A DNA stretch of 9,762 nt from Chloroflexota bacterium (GCA_016210125.1 JACQUS010000323.1:1-9762); one strand, 5' to 3'; counted from the first letter of the stretch, positions 1-6,340 are shown. The notes: generated by a model from the sequence alone, not told the origin. Numbers and translations: made by a program.

Positions 1-894
1 CAGGGCCGGCCCTCTGAGCTGCGCCAGCGCCGGCGAGGCTTCCCACAGCTCGCGGAAGCCTTGCTCACGGACGTTTCCGGCTTTCGTCGGCAGGTAGGGG
101 CAGGGCGTCACGTCGCCGGTCGATGTCACGCGGCAGTAGCTCGTGCCCGCGAGGCAGCCGATCATGCCAGCGGCCGATAGCCCTCGCTCCATGGCCAACT
201 CCATGGCCAGCCGCCGCAGGTACGGCGCACACCGCGCGCGCAGCACCATCCCCGGGTACGTGCGCTGCGCGTCGAGAATGAAATGGAGCAAGCGCTCGTA
301 CTCCGGCGGCGTGATGTCGGCCAGGCGCTCGCCGCGCCCCGTGCAGACCAGAAAGAAGAGCTGGAATGCCTGCGCGTCCTGGCGGTGAGCAAACGCAACG
401 ATGCTCGGGATCTCCGCGACGTTCATCCTCAGCGCCGTCGTGTGCACCAGCACGGCGATGCCCGCCGCGCGGCAGGCTGCCATGCCGTCCACGGCGCGCC
501 GCCAGGCGCCCTGGACGCCGCGGAAGGCGTCGTGCCTCGCCGGATCAGTGGAGTCGATGCTGATCCCGGCGGCCACCAGTCCACAGTCCCGCAGCGCGGC
601 GGCCCGCTCGCGGGTCAGCAGCGTGCCGTTCGTCCCGAGCACCACCTTCATGCCACGGCCGGCGGCGTGCGAGACGAGCTCGGCCAGGTCTCGTCGCAGC
701 AGCGGCTCCCCGCCGGTGAGGATCAGGAGCTCCGTCCCAGTCTCGGCCATCTGATCGATGAGCGCGCGGCCCTCGGCGGCGGACAGCTCGTTGGGCCGCC
801 GCCGTCCGCCGTCGATGTAGCAATGGGGACAGCGCAAGTTGCACGCCGCGGTGATGTTCCACGACACCGTCAGCGGCGCATGCGCGTCCTTCAC
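1..894 (-). CDS. Radical SAM/SPASM protein, AhbD/NirJ (heme-synthesis) type, 3' end cut by window edge
   Basis: 298 codons are visible; the C-terminus runs off the left edge. The start is GTG at 892-894, preceded by a GAGGGGA purine run 4 nt upstream; an in-frame TGA lies a few codons further upstream, so no longer start is possible. The radical SAM cluster motif CNLRCPHC is at residues 18-25 (CX3CX2C) and the SAM-contacting GGEP motif at 61-64. Further along, FRGV and a CAP motif, then cysteines at about 247, 254 and 265 with GNVRE and ELW, match the SPASM auxiliary-cluster region as I know it in heme b synthase AhbD and NirJ. In that family the enzyme decarboxylates or trims side chains of iron-porphyrins in the cytosol. 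The rest of the SPASM cysteines lie outside the window. It follows the Usp gene by 35 bp, so it is probably the last visible gene of the oxidase cluster, where heme synthesis would make sense. The family is confident; the exact substrate is not, and another SPASM peptide or cofactor maturase remains possible. Confidence 0.85.
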   Translation of the reverse strand, partial: MKDAHAPLTVSWNITAACNLRCPHCYIDGGRRRPNELSAAEGRALIDQMAETGTELLILTGGEPLLRRDLAELVSHAAGRGMKVVLGTNGTLLTRERAAALRDCGLVAAGISIDSTDPARHDAFRGVQGAWRRAVDGMAACRAAGIAVLVHTTALRMNVAEIPSIVAFAHRQDAQAFQLFFLVCTGRGERLADITPPEYERLLHFILDAQRTYPGMVLRARCAPYLRRLAMELAMERGLSAAGMIGCLAGTSYCRVTSTGDVTPCPYLPTKAGNVREQGFRELWEASPALAQLRGPAL

Positions 895-929
895 GGGCTC
901 CCCTCTGCCAGCCTCAGCGCCTCAGGCCG

Positions 930-2141
930 TCACCAGCCGAGCGCTTCCCGGGCTTGGTCCACGATCTCGGCGGTGACCTCTGCCTGCCCGCAGCGCTGGG
1001 CGTAGCTCTCGACGGCTCGCTGCACCACGCCGCGCCCGAAGGTGGAGACGGGCTCCAGCCGCGCCACGGCGTCGGGCGTCCACGGAAGCTGACGCTCGGC
1101 TTCGGCATCCACCGGCTTGGCCGCCACGTCCGCGCTCGCGCTTACGACCAGGACGCTGCACGCAGCCAGGCGGGCCAGATTCTCGGCCGTGCTGCCGATG
1201 TCCAGCCCCTCGGTGGCGTGCTGGCCGAAGCGCCCGGCCACCACGAAGCGCGGACGCCGCCGCTCCAAGTGATCCAGAAGGGACTGCGAGGGCTTCCCGG
1301 TCAGCAGCGTCGTTCGGATCTGGTGGCCCCGGGCGGCAGCAAGGTGCGCGGCCTGGCGCAGGTAGCCTTCGTAGAGCCGGCGCAGGCCTTGGTCGATGAT
1401 CTCCGCATGAAGCTGCTCCTGCTCCTTGAAGCGGAACACGGCCGCCGCCTCATCGGACAGCACGCGCGCGAGCCGGCGGAAGGCGACGACGTGGAACTGC
1501 GGGTCGTAGGCCGCGACGGCCTCCACGGGTTGCCCGAATGCCTCGCCGATCGTCAGCGCGTGGGCCAGCGCCTCGTACGCGCAGGCGCTGCCATCGACGG
1601 CGGCGACGACGCCTTGGGCCGCTTCGCGGCCATTGCGCGCCACCAGCACGTCGCACGGCGCCGCCCGCAGCACGCGCTCGCAGACGCTGCCGATGAGGCT
1701 GCGACGCCTGGCCCCCAAGCCCAGCGCGCCCAAAACGACCAGATCGCAGTCTGTGCTCCGCGCCTCGCGGATGATCTGCTCGTAGTTCCGGCCTTCGGCG
1801 AGCCGGCCCTCGAACGCCACCCCGGCCTCGGCGCACACCGCATGCGCGCGCTCCAGGTACGATTCCGAGATGAGGCGTAGCCCCTTCGCGATCAAGCTCT
1901 CGTGCGCCTCGCGCTGGCGACGGCGCTCGTGGTCCGAGTAGCCGCGCGGCAGCGCGGGTTCCATCTGGATGAAGCGCGTCTCGTGCAGGCGCGCCGCGTA
2001 GACGTGGAAGCCTACGACCGTGGACCCCAGCGGCGCGGCGAGGCTGGCTGCCGTCCGGACAGCATGCTCGCTATGCATCGAGTTGTCCACCGCCGCGAGG
2101 ATGCTTCTGTACCGCCCATCGGCGACCCATGGCTTCTGCAC
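930..2141 (-). CDS. Tandem universal stress protein (Usp-Usp) with C-terminal PCP_red-like domain
   Basis: 403 aa, cytosolic, no signal peptide. The GTG start at 2139-2141 is supported by GGAGG at 2148-2152, 6 nt upstream. Two Usp domains follow each other (about residues 10-168 and 175-334). Each keeps the ATP-binding pattern G-x2-G-x9-G-S: G138, G141, G151-S152 in the first and G303, G306, G316-S317 in the second, so both should bind nucleotide. Each domain contains a long insert rich in charged residues between its first strands and the motif. Residues 352-403, beginning LPWTPDAVARL, resemble the PCP_red helical domain known from the C-terminus of the light-independent protochlorophyllide reductase subunit BchB/ChlB (W-x-P-x-A, an F-x-R, then E-x-Y/F-A, T-x-E). 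No chlorophyll genes are present, so here it is more likely a small interaction or redox-sensing module. The gene lies 43 bp behind the four-helix membrane protein, which suggests a stress or energy sensor for the respiratory cluster. Usp domains are certain; the tail assignment is by motif only. Confidence 0.92.
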   Translation of the reverse strand: MQKPWVADGRYRSILAAVDNSMHSEHAVRTAASLAAPLGSTVVGFHVYAARLHETRFIQMEPALPRGYSDHERRRQREAHESLIAKGLRLISESYLERAHAVCAEAGVAFEGRLAEGRNYEQIIREARSTDCDLVVLGALGLGARRRSLIGSVCERVLRAAPCDVLVARNGREAAQGVVAAVDGSACAYEALAHALTIGEAFGQPVEAVAAYDPQFHVVAFRRLARVLSDEAAAVFRFKEQEQLHAEIIDQGLRRLYEGYLRQAAHLAAARGHQIRTTLLTGKPSQSLLDHLERRRPRFVVAGRFGQHATEGLDIGSTAENLARLAACSVLVVSASADVAAKPVDAEAERQLPWTPDAVARLEPVSTFGRGVVQRAVESYAQRCGQAEVTAEIVDQAREALGW

Positions 2142-2184
2142 GAGTTTCCTCCCGAGCGCTCCCTACTTCCAGACTGCGCTGCGC

Positions 2185-2616
2185 CTATGGCCGCCGGCGG
2201 CCCGCTGCCAGGCGACCACCGAGCAGGCAGCCCGCCACGCCGGCCGCGAGCAGCAGCAGCGGCCAGACGAAGAAGAACGTCGAGTCGCCGATGTCCAGCC
2301 CCGGCAGCGGCTCGGGTAGGACCTCGATCAGCGTGCCGCCGAACAAGATGGCGACGACCAATGCGAAGTACAGGACGACCACGATCGTCCCGTGCAGCGG
2401 CTCCGCCTCGGCCGAGCGCCAGCCGACATAGGCGGCGGCGGCGAACAGCGCCAGGGTGCCGCCGAGCGCGACCCACCAGACATTGCGGTCGAGCAGGAAA
2501 AGTGCGCCGCCGACCACGACAGTGCCGGCCACGCCGGCGCTCAGCGCCGCCCACACGGCCGGCCACGGCACGCCAGTGGCGCTCAGCGCGTCTTCTCGCT
2601 GGGCTCGGCCTAGCAT
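2185..2616 (-). CDS. Four-helix membrane protein of unknown function
   Basis: 143 aa. The ATG at 2614-2616 has GAGG about 6 nt upstream; the reading frame stays open far further upstream, but that extension is antisense-like overlap with the cytochrome c gene and has no start site of its own. Four hydrophobic segments are clear: residues about 20-42, 47-66, 76-98 and 113-136. An Arg-rich C-terminus (GRRRP) probably faces the cytosol, and a short loop with PEPLPGLDIGDS lies between helices 3 and 4. There are no Cys pairs, CxxCH or conserved His that would point to a metal site. I do not recognise the family. It sits 41 bp after the cytochrome c gene and 43 bp before the Usp gene, so it is probably an accessory or assembly subunit of the bd-like oxidase; that role is inferred from position only. 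Confidence 0.8.
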   Translation of the reverse strand: MLGRAQREDALSATGVPWPAVWAALSAGVAGTVVVGGALFLLDRNVWWVALGGTLALFAAAAYVGWRSAEAEPLHGTIVVVLYFALVVAILFGGTLIEVLPEPLPGLDIGDSTFFFVWPLLLLAAGVAGCLLGGRLAAGRRRP

Positions 2617-2657
2617 CGTTTCCCTCTGCGAGCGGACCTTTTTCCTCTGACCTCGGC

Positions 2658-3338
2658 TCACTTCAGCGTCAGGAGATAGGCGACCAGGTCGTCGATCTGG
2701 TCCGGCGCCAGCGATTGGCCGAACGCCGGCATCATCGGCACATAGCCCGGGACCTTGAACGGGTAGGCCGCGCCGCCCTTCATTTTCTCGCGCAGGTACT
2801 GCTCGGCCGCGAGCCCGGGCACCCGCGATCCGGCCACGGTTGCCGCGTGGCTCAGCTCCGGCCCGCGCGTGCCACCCCGGCCGGCGATGGTGTGGCACTG
2901 GAAGCACGCTGCCTCGGGCTTCCAAAACAGGGCCTCCCCACGCTTGGCGGCGTCGGCCGTGGCCACCTCGTCTTCGGGGCGCGGCAGAGCGAACTGCGGG
3001 GCCGCCACAGCCACGGCCACCAGGAAGCCGACGGTGGCCACGTAGACCAGGGCGATGCTGCCCAGCACGCCGGCGGTGCTCTTCGGCTGCGGGATGTGCT
3101 CCTGATCGAGGAGCCAGAACACGGCCACGCTGAAGACGAGGGCCGCGGTGAAGAAGAGCTGGAACGCACGGCCGAAGCGCAGCCCGAACCCTTCGGGCAG
3201 CAGCGGGGGGAGCGCCCAGACGACCGCGAGTAGCGCGATGACCCCCCACGGCACCCTCTTTAGCGTCGGAGTCACTGCGCGGCCGCCCGCGGCGGTGTGA
3301 ACGTGGGCTCCCGAGGTCCGCTCCCGTTGCGTCACCAT
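2658..3338 (-). CDS. Membrane-anchored class I cytochrome c (three N-terminal TM helices)
   Basis: 226 aa. Start ATG at 3336-3338, behind a purine-rich GAGGGCGGGG stretch that overlaps the end of the oxidase gene; only 11 bp separate the two genes, so they are translationally close-coupled. Three hydrophobic helices occupy about residues 31-48, 57-77 and 88-112, followed by a soluble domain with one heme-c site, CFQCH at 145-149, and a class I-type distal ligand in PMMPAFG (M203 likely). The closing helix DQIDDLVAYLLTLK is typical of mono-heme cytochrome c domains. The domain should lie on the periplasmic side with heme attached by the Ccm/Ccs system. Position directly after the CydA-like gene makes it the probable electron-entry subunit of that complex, taking the place that CydB holds in canonical operons. 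The three-helix membrane part has no family I can name and is unusual, as many cytochrome c subunits have one anchor. Confidence 0.93.
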   Translation of the reverse strand: MVTQRERTSGAHVHTAAGGRAVTPTLKRVPWGVIALLAVVWALPPLLPEGFGLRFGRAFQLFFTAALVFSVAVFWLLDQEHIPQPKSTAGVLGSIALVYVATVGFLVAVAVAAPQFALPRPEDEVATADAAKRGEALFWKPEAACFQCHTIAGRGGTRGPELSHAATVAGSRVPGLAAEQYLREKMKGGAAYPFKVPGYVPMMPAFGQSLAPDQIDDLVAYLLTLK

Positions 3339-3349
3339 AGCCCCGCCCT

Positions 3350-4747
3350 CTACGCAGCCTGGCCGAGCTTGAAGCCGATCCAGAAGATGAAGGCCATCAC
3401 GGTGAAAAACACCAGAGTGGCGATGCCCGCCATCACGCCGGTGTGGCCCAGCGGCGTCGTGTACCAGTACGGCGTGGTATCGCGCAGGACGTTGTAGACG
3501 TGCCAGTCCTGCCGCGCCAGCTCGCGAATGGCCCCCATGAACCCCATCGTGTAGACCGCCACGGCGGGCACGAAGACCAGGGCGTACTGCGCCTGGGGCG
3601 CGATCTCGCCCCAGCGCATCGTCCCCCTAGCGATGGCCCGGCGATAGCACATGTACGTGAGGAAGGTGAGCAGGATGATGGCCGTGACCGCCAACGCCTT
3701 GGCCATCATCAGACCGAGGAAGGCCGCTCGCTCCGGAATGACGATGTCCTGCGCCGCGACACCAGCCGGCGCGGTCGTGACGAGGTCAGGCAGGAAGTTC
3801 TGCGGGACCATCCACACGACCGACGCTGCTAGGATGACCGTGAACGTCGGCCGCTGGTAAGCGCGGTACGGCTCCGCTCCCGTGACGCGGCGGATGCTCA
3901 CCCACATGTAGTAGTTGGCTCCCAGGAAGAGCAGGCTTACCAAAAGGCCTTGCACCACGAAGAACCAGGAAAGCTTGTCGGCCATCATGAACGTGGCGAT
4001 GGTGGCGTCGTAGAGGAAGATCTCTTTGGAGTACACATAGCCGGCCAACGGTAAGGCCATCAGCGTGGCCACGCCGATGAAGTTACCGGTGAAGCCCATC
4101 CAGTCGTAGAAGGCACGGTCGTCGTGGGTCTTGGCCGTCAGAAACATGAAGGCGGCGAAGAGCGCCACCATGAACCCGCCGAGGGTGACGTTGGCCACGA
4201 AGCGGTGCAAGTTGAGGCCGCTCCAGGTGGCATTGTTCACCAGCTCCCAGATGCCCGCGCTCTCCGGCGACGCCGGCGGCGTCAGCATGTACGCGCCGAC
4301 GGCGTTCATGAGCAGCATGACCACCGTGCCCACGACGTTCAGCGCCACACCGATGAGGATGTGCAGCCCCTTCCGCCGTGCCAGCGGCCCCCACGTGTAG
4401 CAGTAGAGGTACGCCAGCACGGTCTCGATGAGGAAGAAAAGCGGGTAGAGCCCAAAGAGCGGGCCAAACTTCTCGAACAGATGAACCATCACGTCGCTGT
4501 ATGGGCCCATGAGCGCGAAGCCGAACGCAGCGCCGGAGATGGCCGTGAAGCCGTAGGCGAGCAGCACGACCTTCATCGTCTCGTGGGCGAGCCGCTCGTA
4601 GCGCTCGTCTCGGCTGCGATGGCCCCACCACTCGCAAATGACGACGAAGATTGGCGCGCCGAGGATGAACGCGGCGAAGAACAGGTGGAGCTGGCCCGTG
4701 ATCCACACGGCGGAGCGGGCGCCGACGATCGGGATGTCGATGGGCAC
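3350..4747 (-). CDS. Cytochrome bd-superfamily subunit I (CydA-like), no canonical quinol-site signature
   Basis: 465 aa integral membrane protein with about nine hydrophobic helices, related to cytochrome bd subunit I (E. coli CydA, 522 aa) but shorter. By eye alignment the heme ligands are kept: H21 in GQLHLFF (heme b595 position), H181 in LNLHRF (b558 position) and a Met at 347/348 in GLMMAKAL. E108 in FLIETV matches CydA Glu107, while the Glu99 position is a Leu. The CydA signature GRQPW is degenerate: RELARQDW (409-415) keeps Glu, Arg, Gln and Trp but has Ala for Gly and Asp for Pro. The KLAAIE-type Q-loop quinol motif is not seen. Published analysis of the bd superfamily describes families without the quinol site; this fits there, with cytochrome c or copper protein as likely donor. 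I chose GTG 4745-4747 because GGAGG lies 5 nt upstream; GTG codons at 4753 and 4759 in the same frame are possible but lack a ribosome site. No CydB is nearby. Oxygen reduction is inferred; another small molecule such as NO cannot be excluded. Confidence 0.9.
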   Translation of the reverse strand: MPIDIPIVGARSAVWITGQLHLFFAAFILGAPIFVVICEWWGHRSRDERYERLAHETMKVVLLAYGFTAISGAAFGFALMGPYSDVMVHLFEKFGPLFGLYPLFFLIETVLAYLYCYTWGPLARRKGLHILIGVALNVVGTVVMLLMNAVGAYMLTPPASPESAGIWELVNNATWSGLNLHRFVANVTLGGFMVALFAAFMFLTAKTHDDRAFYDWMGFTGNFIGVATLMALPLAGYVYSKEIFLYDATIATFMMADKLSWFFVVQGLLVSLLFLGANYYMWVSIRRVTGAEPYRAYQRPTFTVILAASVVWMVPQNFLPDLVTTAPAGVAAQDIVIPERAAFLGLMMAKALAVTAIILLTFLTYMCYRRAIARGTMRWGEIAPQAQYALVFVPAVAVYTMGFMGAIRELARQDWHVYNVLRDTTPYWYTTPLGHTGVMAGIATLVFFTVMAFIFWIGFKLGQAA

Positions 4748-4752
4748 GGCCA

Positions 4753-4757
4753 CCTCC
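4753..4757 (-). promoter_or_regulatory. Ribosome-binding site that sets the oxidase start
   Basis: On the minus strand GGAGG lies 5 nt before GTG at 4747. It sits between two in-frame upstream GTG codons (4759, 4753) and overlaps both, so the shorter product starting at 4747 is the better reading. Confidence 0.6.
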
Positions 4758-4762
4758 ACGAC

Positions 4763-4848
4763 ACTCGAACAGAGCGCTCAAACTGGTGGCTCAAACTGGT
4801 GGCTCGAATTGGGCGCTCGAATTGGGCGCTCGAACTGGGCGCTCGAAC
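4763..4848. repeat. 13-bp tandem repeat array, about 6.6 copies, in the oxidase leader
   Basis: Units on the plus strand begin at 4763 (diverged), 4776, 4789, 4802, 4815, 4828 and a partial one at 4841. The consensus is GCTCGAACTGGGC. Units 4776 and 4789 are identical (GCTCAAACTGGTG), as are 4802 and 4815 (GCTCGAATTGGGC), which shows recent local duplication. The array ends 15 bp before the oxidase start codon and would lie in its 5' leader if transcription begins upstream. The period of 13 is not a multiple of 3 and there is no spacer between units, so it is neither coding nor CRISPR. Confidence 0.95.
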
Positions 4849-4905
4849 ACGATGTGCGTACAGAACGCGCGAACCACATACGGACGCCCGAGCTCATCCC
4901 GAGCG

Positions 4906-5421
4906 TCAGGGCACGACCGTCAGCGTTCCCGCCATCCCTCGGTCGGCGTGATTGCTGACCGGGCACGAGATGCGGTAGGTGCCCGGCTCGAGGGCGATGC
5001 GCCACTCGGTGCTGCGGCCGCTGCCAACTTTAGGCCCCTTCAGGTCAACTCCTTGGCCCTCCACACGGAAGTCGTGGGTGTACCGCCCGTCGTTCTTGAG
5101 CACGAAGGTGACGGTTCCGGCCTTCACCGCCAGGGCGTCCGGCTGAAGCTCAAAGTCCTTGAGCAGCATCGGCACGGTGCCTTGGAGCACGGGCGCTTGC
5201 TCCCCGCCGCCGCGGCTGGAGCCGCGCTCGCCCGCTGGAACGGGCTTTGCCGTCGCCGCACCGCCCAGACGCGGAGCCGACGCGGCGGCGGCCATCGGGT
5301 GCGCTACGCCGGGGTACTCGCACGCGGCGACCAGCGATGCCAGCAGCAGAACCAGCGCAAGTCGACCTCGCGCACCGGGGCGGGCGCCGTCGGGCTCCCG
5401 ACGTGGGCAGCAGGCATCCAT
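4906..5421 (-). CDS. Cupredoxin-domain lipoprotein (type 1 copper)
   Basis: 171 aa. The frame is open up to about 5631, but the ATG at 5419-5421 is chosen because AGGAGG (5429-5434) sits 7 nt upstream and because it gives a proper export signal: basic residues, a hydrophobic stretch LALVLLLASL, and the lipobox VAAC with C34 as the lipidated residue. A low-complexity Ala/Gly/Pro linker (about 40-78) leads to a cupredoxin fold (about 80-171). The type 1 copper ligands are visible: H116 in YTHDFRV, C153, H158 and M163 in ISCPVSNHADRGM (C-x4-H-x4-M). It should be a membrane-tethered electron carrier facing the periplasm (or outer face). It lies between the other cupredoxin and the oxidase, which makes it a candidate electron donor to the cytochrome c/oxidase pair. 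The exact partner is inferred. Confidence 0.9.
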   Translation of the reverse strand: MDACCPRREPDGARPGARGRLALVLLLASLVAACEYPGVAHPMAAAASAPRLGGAATAKPVPAGERGSSRGGGEQAPVLQGTVPMLLKDFELQPDALAVKAGTVTFVLKNDGRYTHDFRVEGQGVDLKGPKVGSGRSTEWRIALEPGTYRISCPVSNHADRGMAGTLTVVP

Positions 5422-5424
5422 CCC

Positions 5425-5513
5425 TGCGCCTCCTGTGGCGCGAAGCGCCCTCGAGTCCCGCAACGCGCATCCAGAGCTGGCGTGGTGCGCCTCCTCTGGT
5501 GCGAAGAGCCCTC
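5425..5513. repeat. Direct duplication of a 28-bp segment (25/28 identical), 61 bp apart
   Basis: Copy 1 is 5425-5452 and copy 2 is 5486-5513; they differ at three positions. Copy 1 carries the AGGAGG ribosome-binding site of the cupredoxin lipoprotein (5429-5434 as CCTCCT on the plus strand) and, just behind it, a perfect GGCGC-GAA-GCGCC hairpin (5437-5449). Copy 2 keeps a second AGGAGG (5490-5495) with no start codon at the right distance, and its hairpin is broken by substitutions. Confidence 0.85.
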
Positions 5514-5576
5514 CGTGCCGCTTCTGCGTGCGTCCGCTCGGCCTGCGGCCGCCGCCGGTGCGATGTTCCACCTGCG

Positions 5577-5604
5577 CCCCTCCCCGTCGGCGCACGGGGA
5601 GGGG
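5577..5604. terminator. Perfect 11-bp-stem hairpin between the two cupredoxin genes, no U-tract
   Basis: Left arm CCCCTCCCCGT (5577-5587), loop CGGCGC, right arm ACGGGGAGGGG (5594-5604). It begins 33 bp after the stop of the upstream cupredoxin gene on the minus strand. The stem is very stable, but no T-run follows on either strand, so it may act as a Rho-assisted or weak terminator, or protect the 3' end of the first cupredoxin message, rather than as a classic intrinsic terminator. Confidence 0.4.
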
Positions 5605-5637
5605 ATCGAGGCGGACAAGCTCCGCGCTCACCCCTAG

Positions 5638-6162
5638 CTAGCGGGGCAGCACCAGCAGGTAGGCCGTCATCGACGGATCGTGCTCGTCACAGTGCAGGAT
5701 GTAGTAGCCGACTTTGTCGGCGACGAAGGAAACCTTGTACTCTCGCCCGCGCTGCCAGTCCTGCTCTGCTATGACGGCCTTCCCTTGCGGATCTTCGACC
5801 CAGGTCTTGTGATGGTCACCGTTCACGATGAAGCCGACGAAGGTAACCTTGTCGCCCTGGAAGGCGGTCATCGTGCCCGGCTCCCACCGATACGTGGACA
5901 CCTCCCACCGCGTGGCGTCGTTCTTGTCCACGTCGCCGGGCTTCTTGTAGCGGTAGCCGTCGCCCAGGCTCTTGGGATCTTTTTCGGGCGCGGCCAGGTC
6001 CTTCGTGCTGGTCGCCCCCTTGTACTCGAGGCCCGTCACGTAGAAAATGCGCTCACCCACGGCAGGGCCGGCTGCCTGGGCACCTCTGCCCGCCAACGCG
6101 AACAACGACGCTCCGAGGGCGACCACCGCCAACACTAATACCAGGGCCAGGATCCGGTTCAC
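5638..6162 (-). CDS. Exported cupredoxin, first gene of the respiratory cluster
   Basis: 174 aa. GTG start at 6160-6162 with GGGAGG about 5 nt upstream. Residues 1-30 form a signal peptide or anchor (NRILALVLVLAVVALGASL, then AQA as likely cleavage site before AGPAVG). The C-terminal half is a cupredoxin: GDKVTFVGF, then H117/H118 in NGDHHKTW as the first copper ligand, and C158, H161, M165 in LHCDEHDPSM (C-x2-H-x3-M) as the others. The stretch FVADKVGYY before the Cys is the usual last strand pattern, also seen in nitrosocyanin, but nitrosocyanin uses a second His where this protein has Met, so an ordinary type 1 centre is more likely. An insert of charged residues (about 45-95) precedes the copper domain and is not one I recognise. 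It should act in the periplasm as an electron carrier. A 216-bp gap separates it from the next cupredoxin gene. Confidence 0.88.
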   Translation of the reverse strand: MNRILALVLVLAVVALGASLFALAGRGAQAAGPAVGERIFYVTGLEYKGATSTKDLAAPEKDPKSLGDGYRYKKPGDVDKNDATRWEVSTYRWEPGTMTAFQGDKVTFVGFIVNGDHHKTWVEDPQGKAVIAEQDWQRGREYKVSFVADKVGYYILHCDEHDPSMTAYLLVLPR

Positions 6163-6303
6163 CGCGACCTCCCTTCCCCCGGCGCCGCCGGGTCATGCCG
6201 GTGCCCCGCGCCGGGCACGCGCGCCTGGGTGGTGCGATCTCCACCCTGTTTCTACCCTCGCCGACGACGCGCTGGGCCACAACGGACCTGCGGCGCGACA
6301 TGC

Positions 6304-6340
6304 GTGGGACCTTGGTCCCACGGTGATAAGACCGCGGTCT
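6304..6340. promoter_or_regulatory. Twin palindromic operator candidate, shared core GACC-N2-GGTC
   Basis: Site 1 is GTGGGACCTTGGTCCCAC (6304-6321), 8-bp arms around TT. Site 2 is AGACCGCGGTCT (6329-6340), a perfect 12-bp palindrome. Both contain GACC-N2-GGTC, and the centres (6312.5 and 6334.5) are 22 bp apart, about two helical turns, as expected for two dimers binding one face. A lone GGACC half-site occurs at 6284-6288. The sites lie about 140-180 bp upstream of the first cupredoxin start. The regulator is unknown; the half-site is not the FNR/DNR TTGAT type. Confidence 0.55.

Noticed and set aside
1902..3233. Long plus-strand open frame of 443 codons
   Set aside because: It runs antisense to the Usp, membrane protein and cytochrome c genes, is Arg/Ala/Gly-rich and shows no domain; high GC makes such frames common.
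2617..3249. Upstream extension of the four-helix protein
   Set aside because: It overlaps the cytochrome c gene in another frame, is low complexity, and a good ribosome site exists only before ATG 2616.
4763..4848. CRISPR array or tRNA-like T-arm copies (TTCGAGC on the minus strand)
   Set aside because: Units are 13 bp with no spacers, and no tRNA acceptor or anticodon arms can be formed.
4124..4951. Plus-strand open frame of 275 codons across the oxidase start and the 13-bp repeat
   Set aside because: It is antisense to the oxidase gene, and its C-terminal part is just the translated repeat array (NWALELGAR-like text).
5638..6162. Nitrosocyanin
   Set aside because: The ligand pattern is C-x2-H-x3-M rather than nitrosocyanin's Cys/His/His/Glu set, although the neighbouring strand looks alike.
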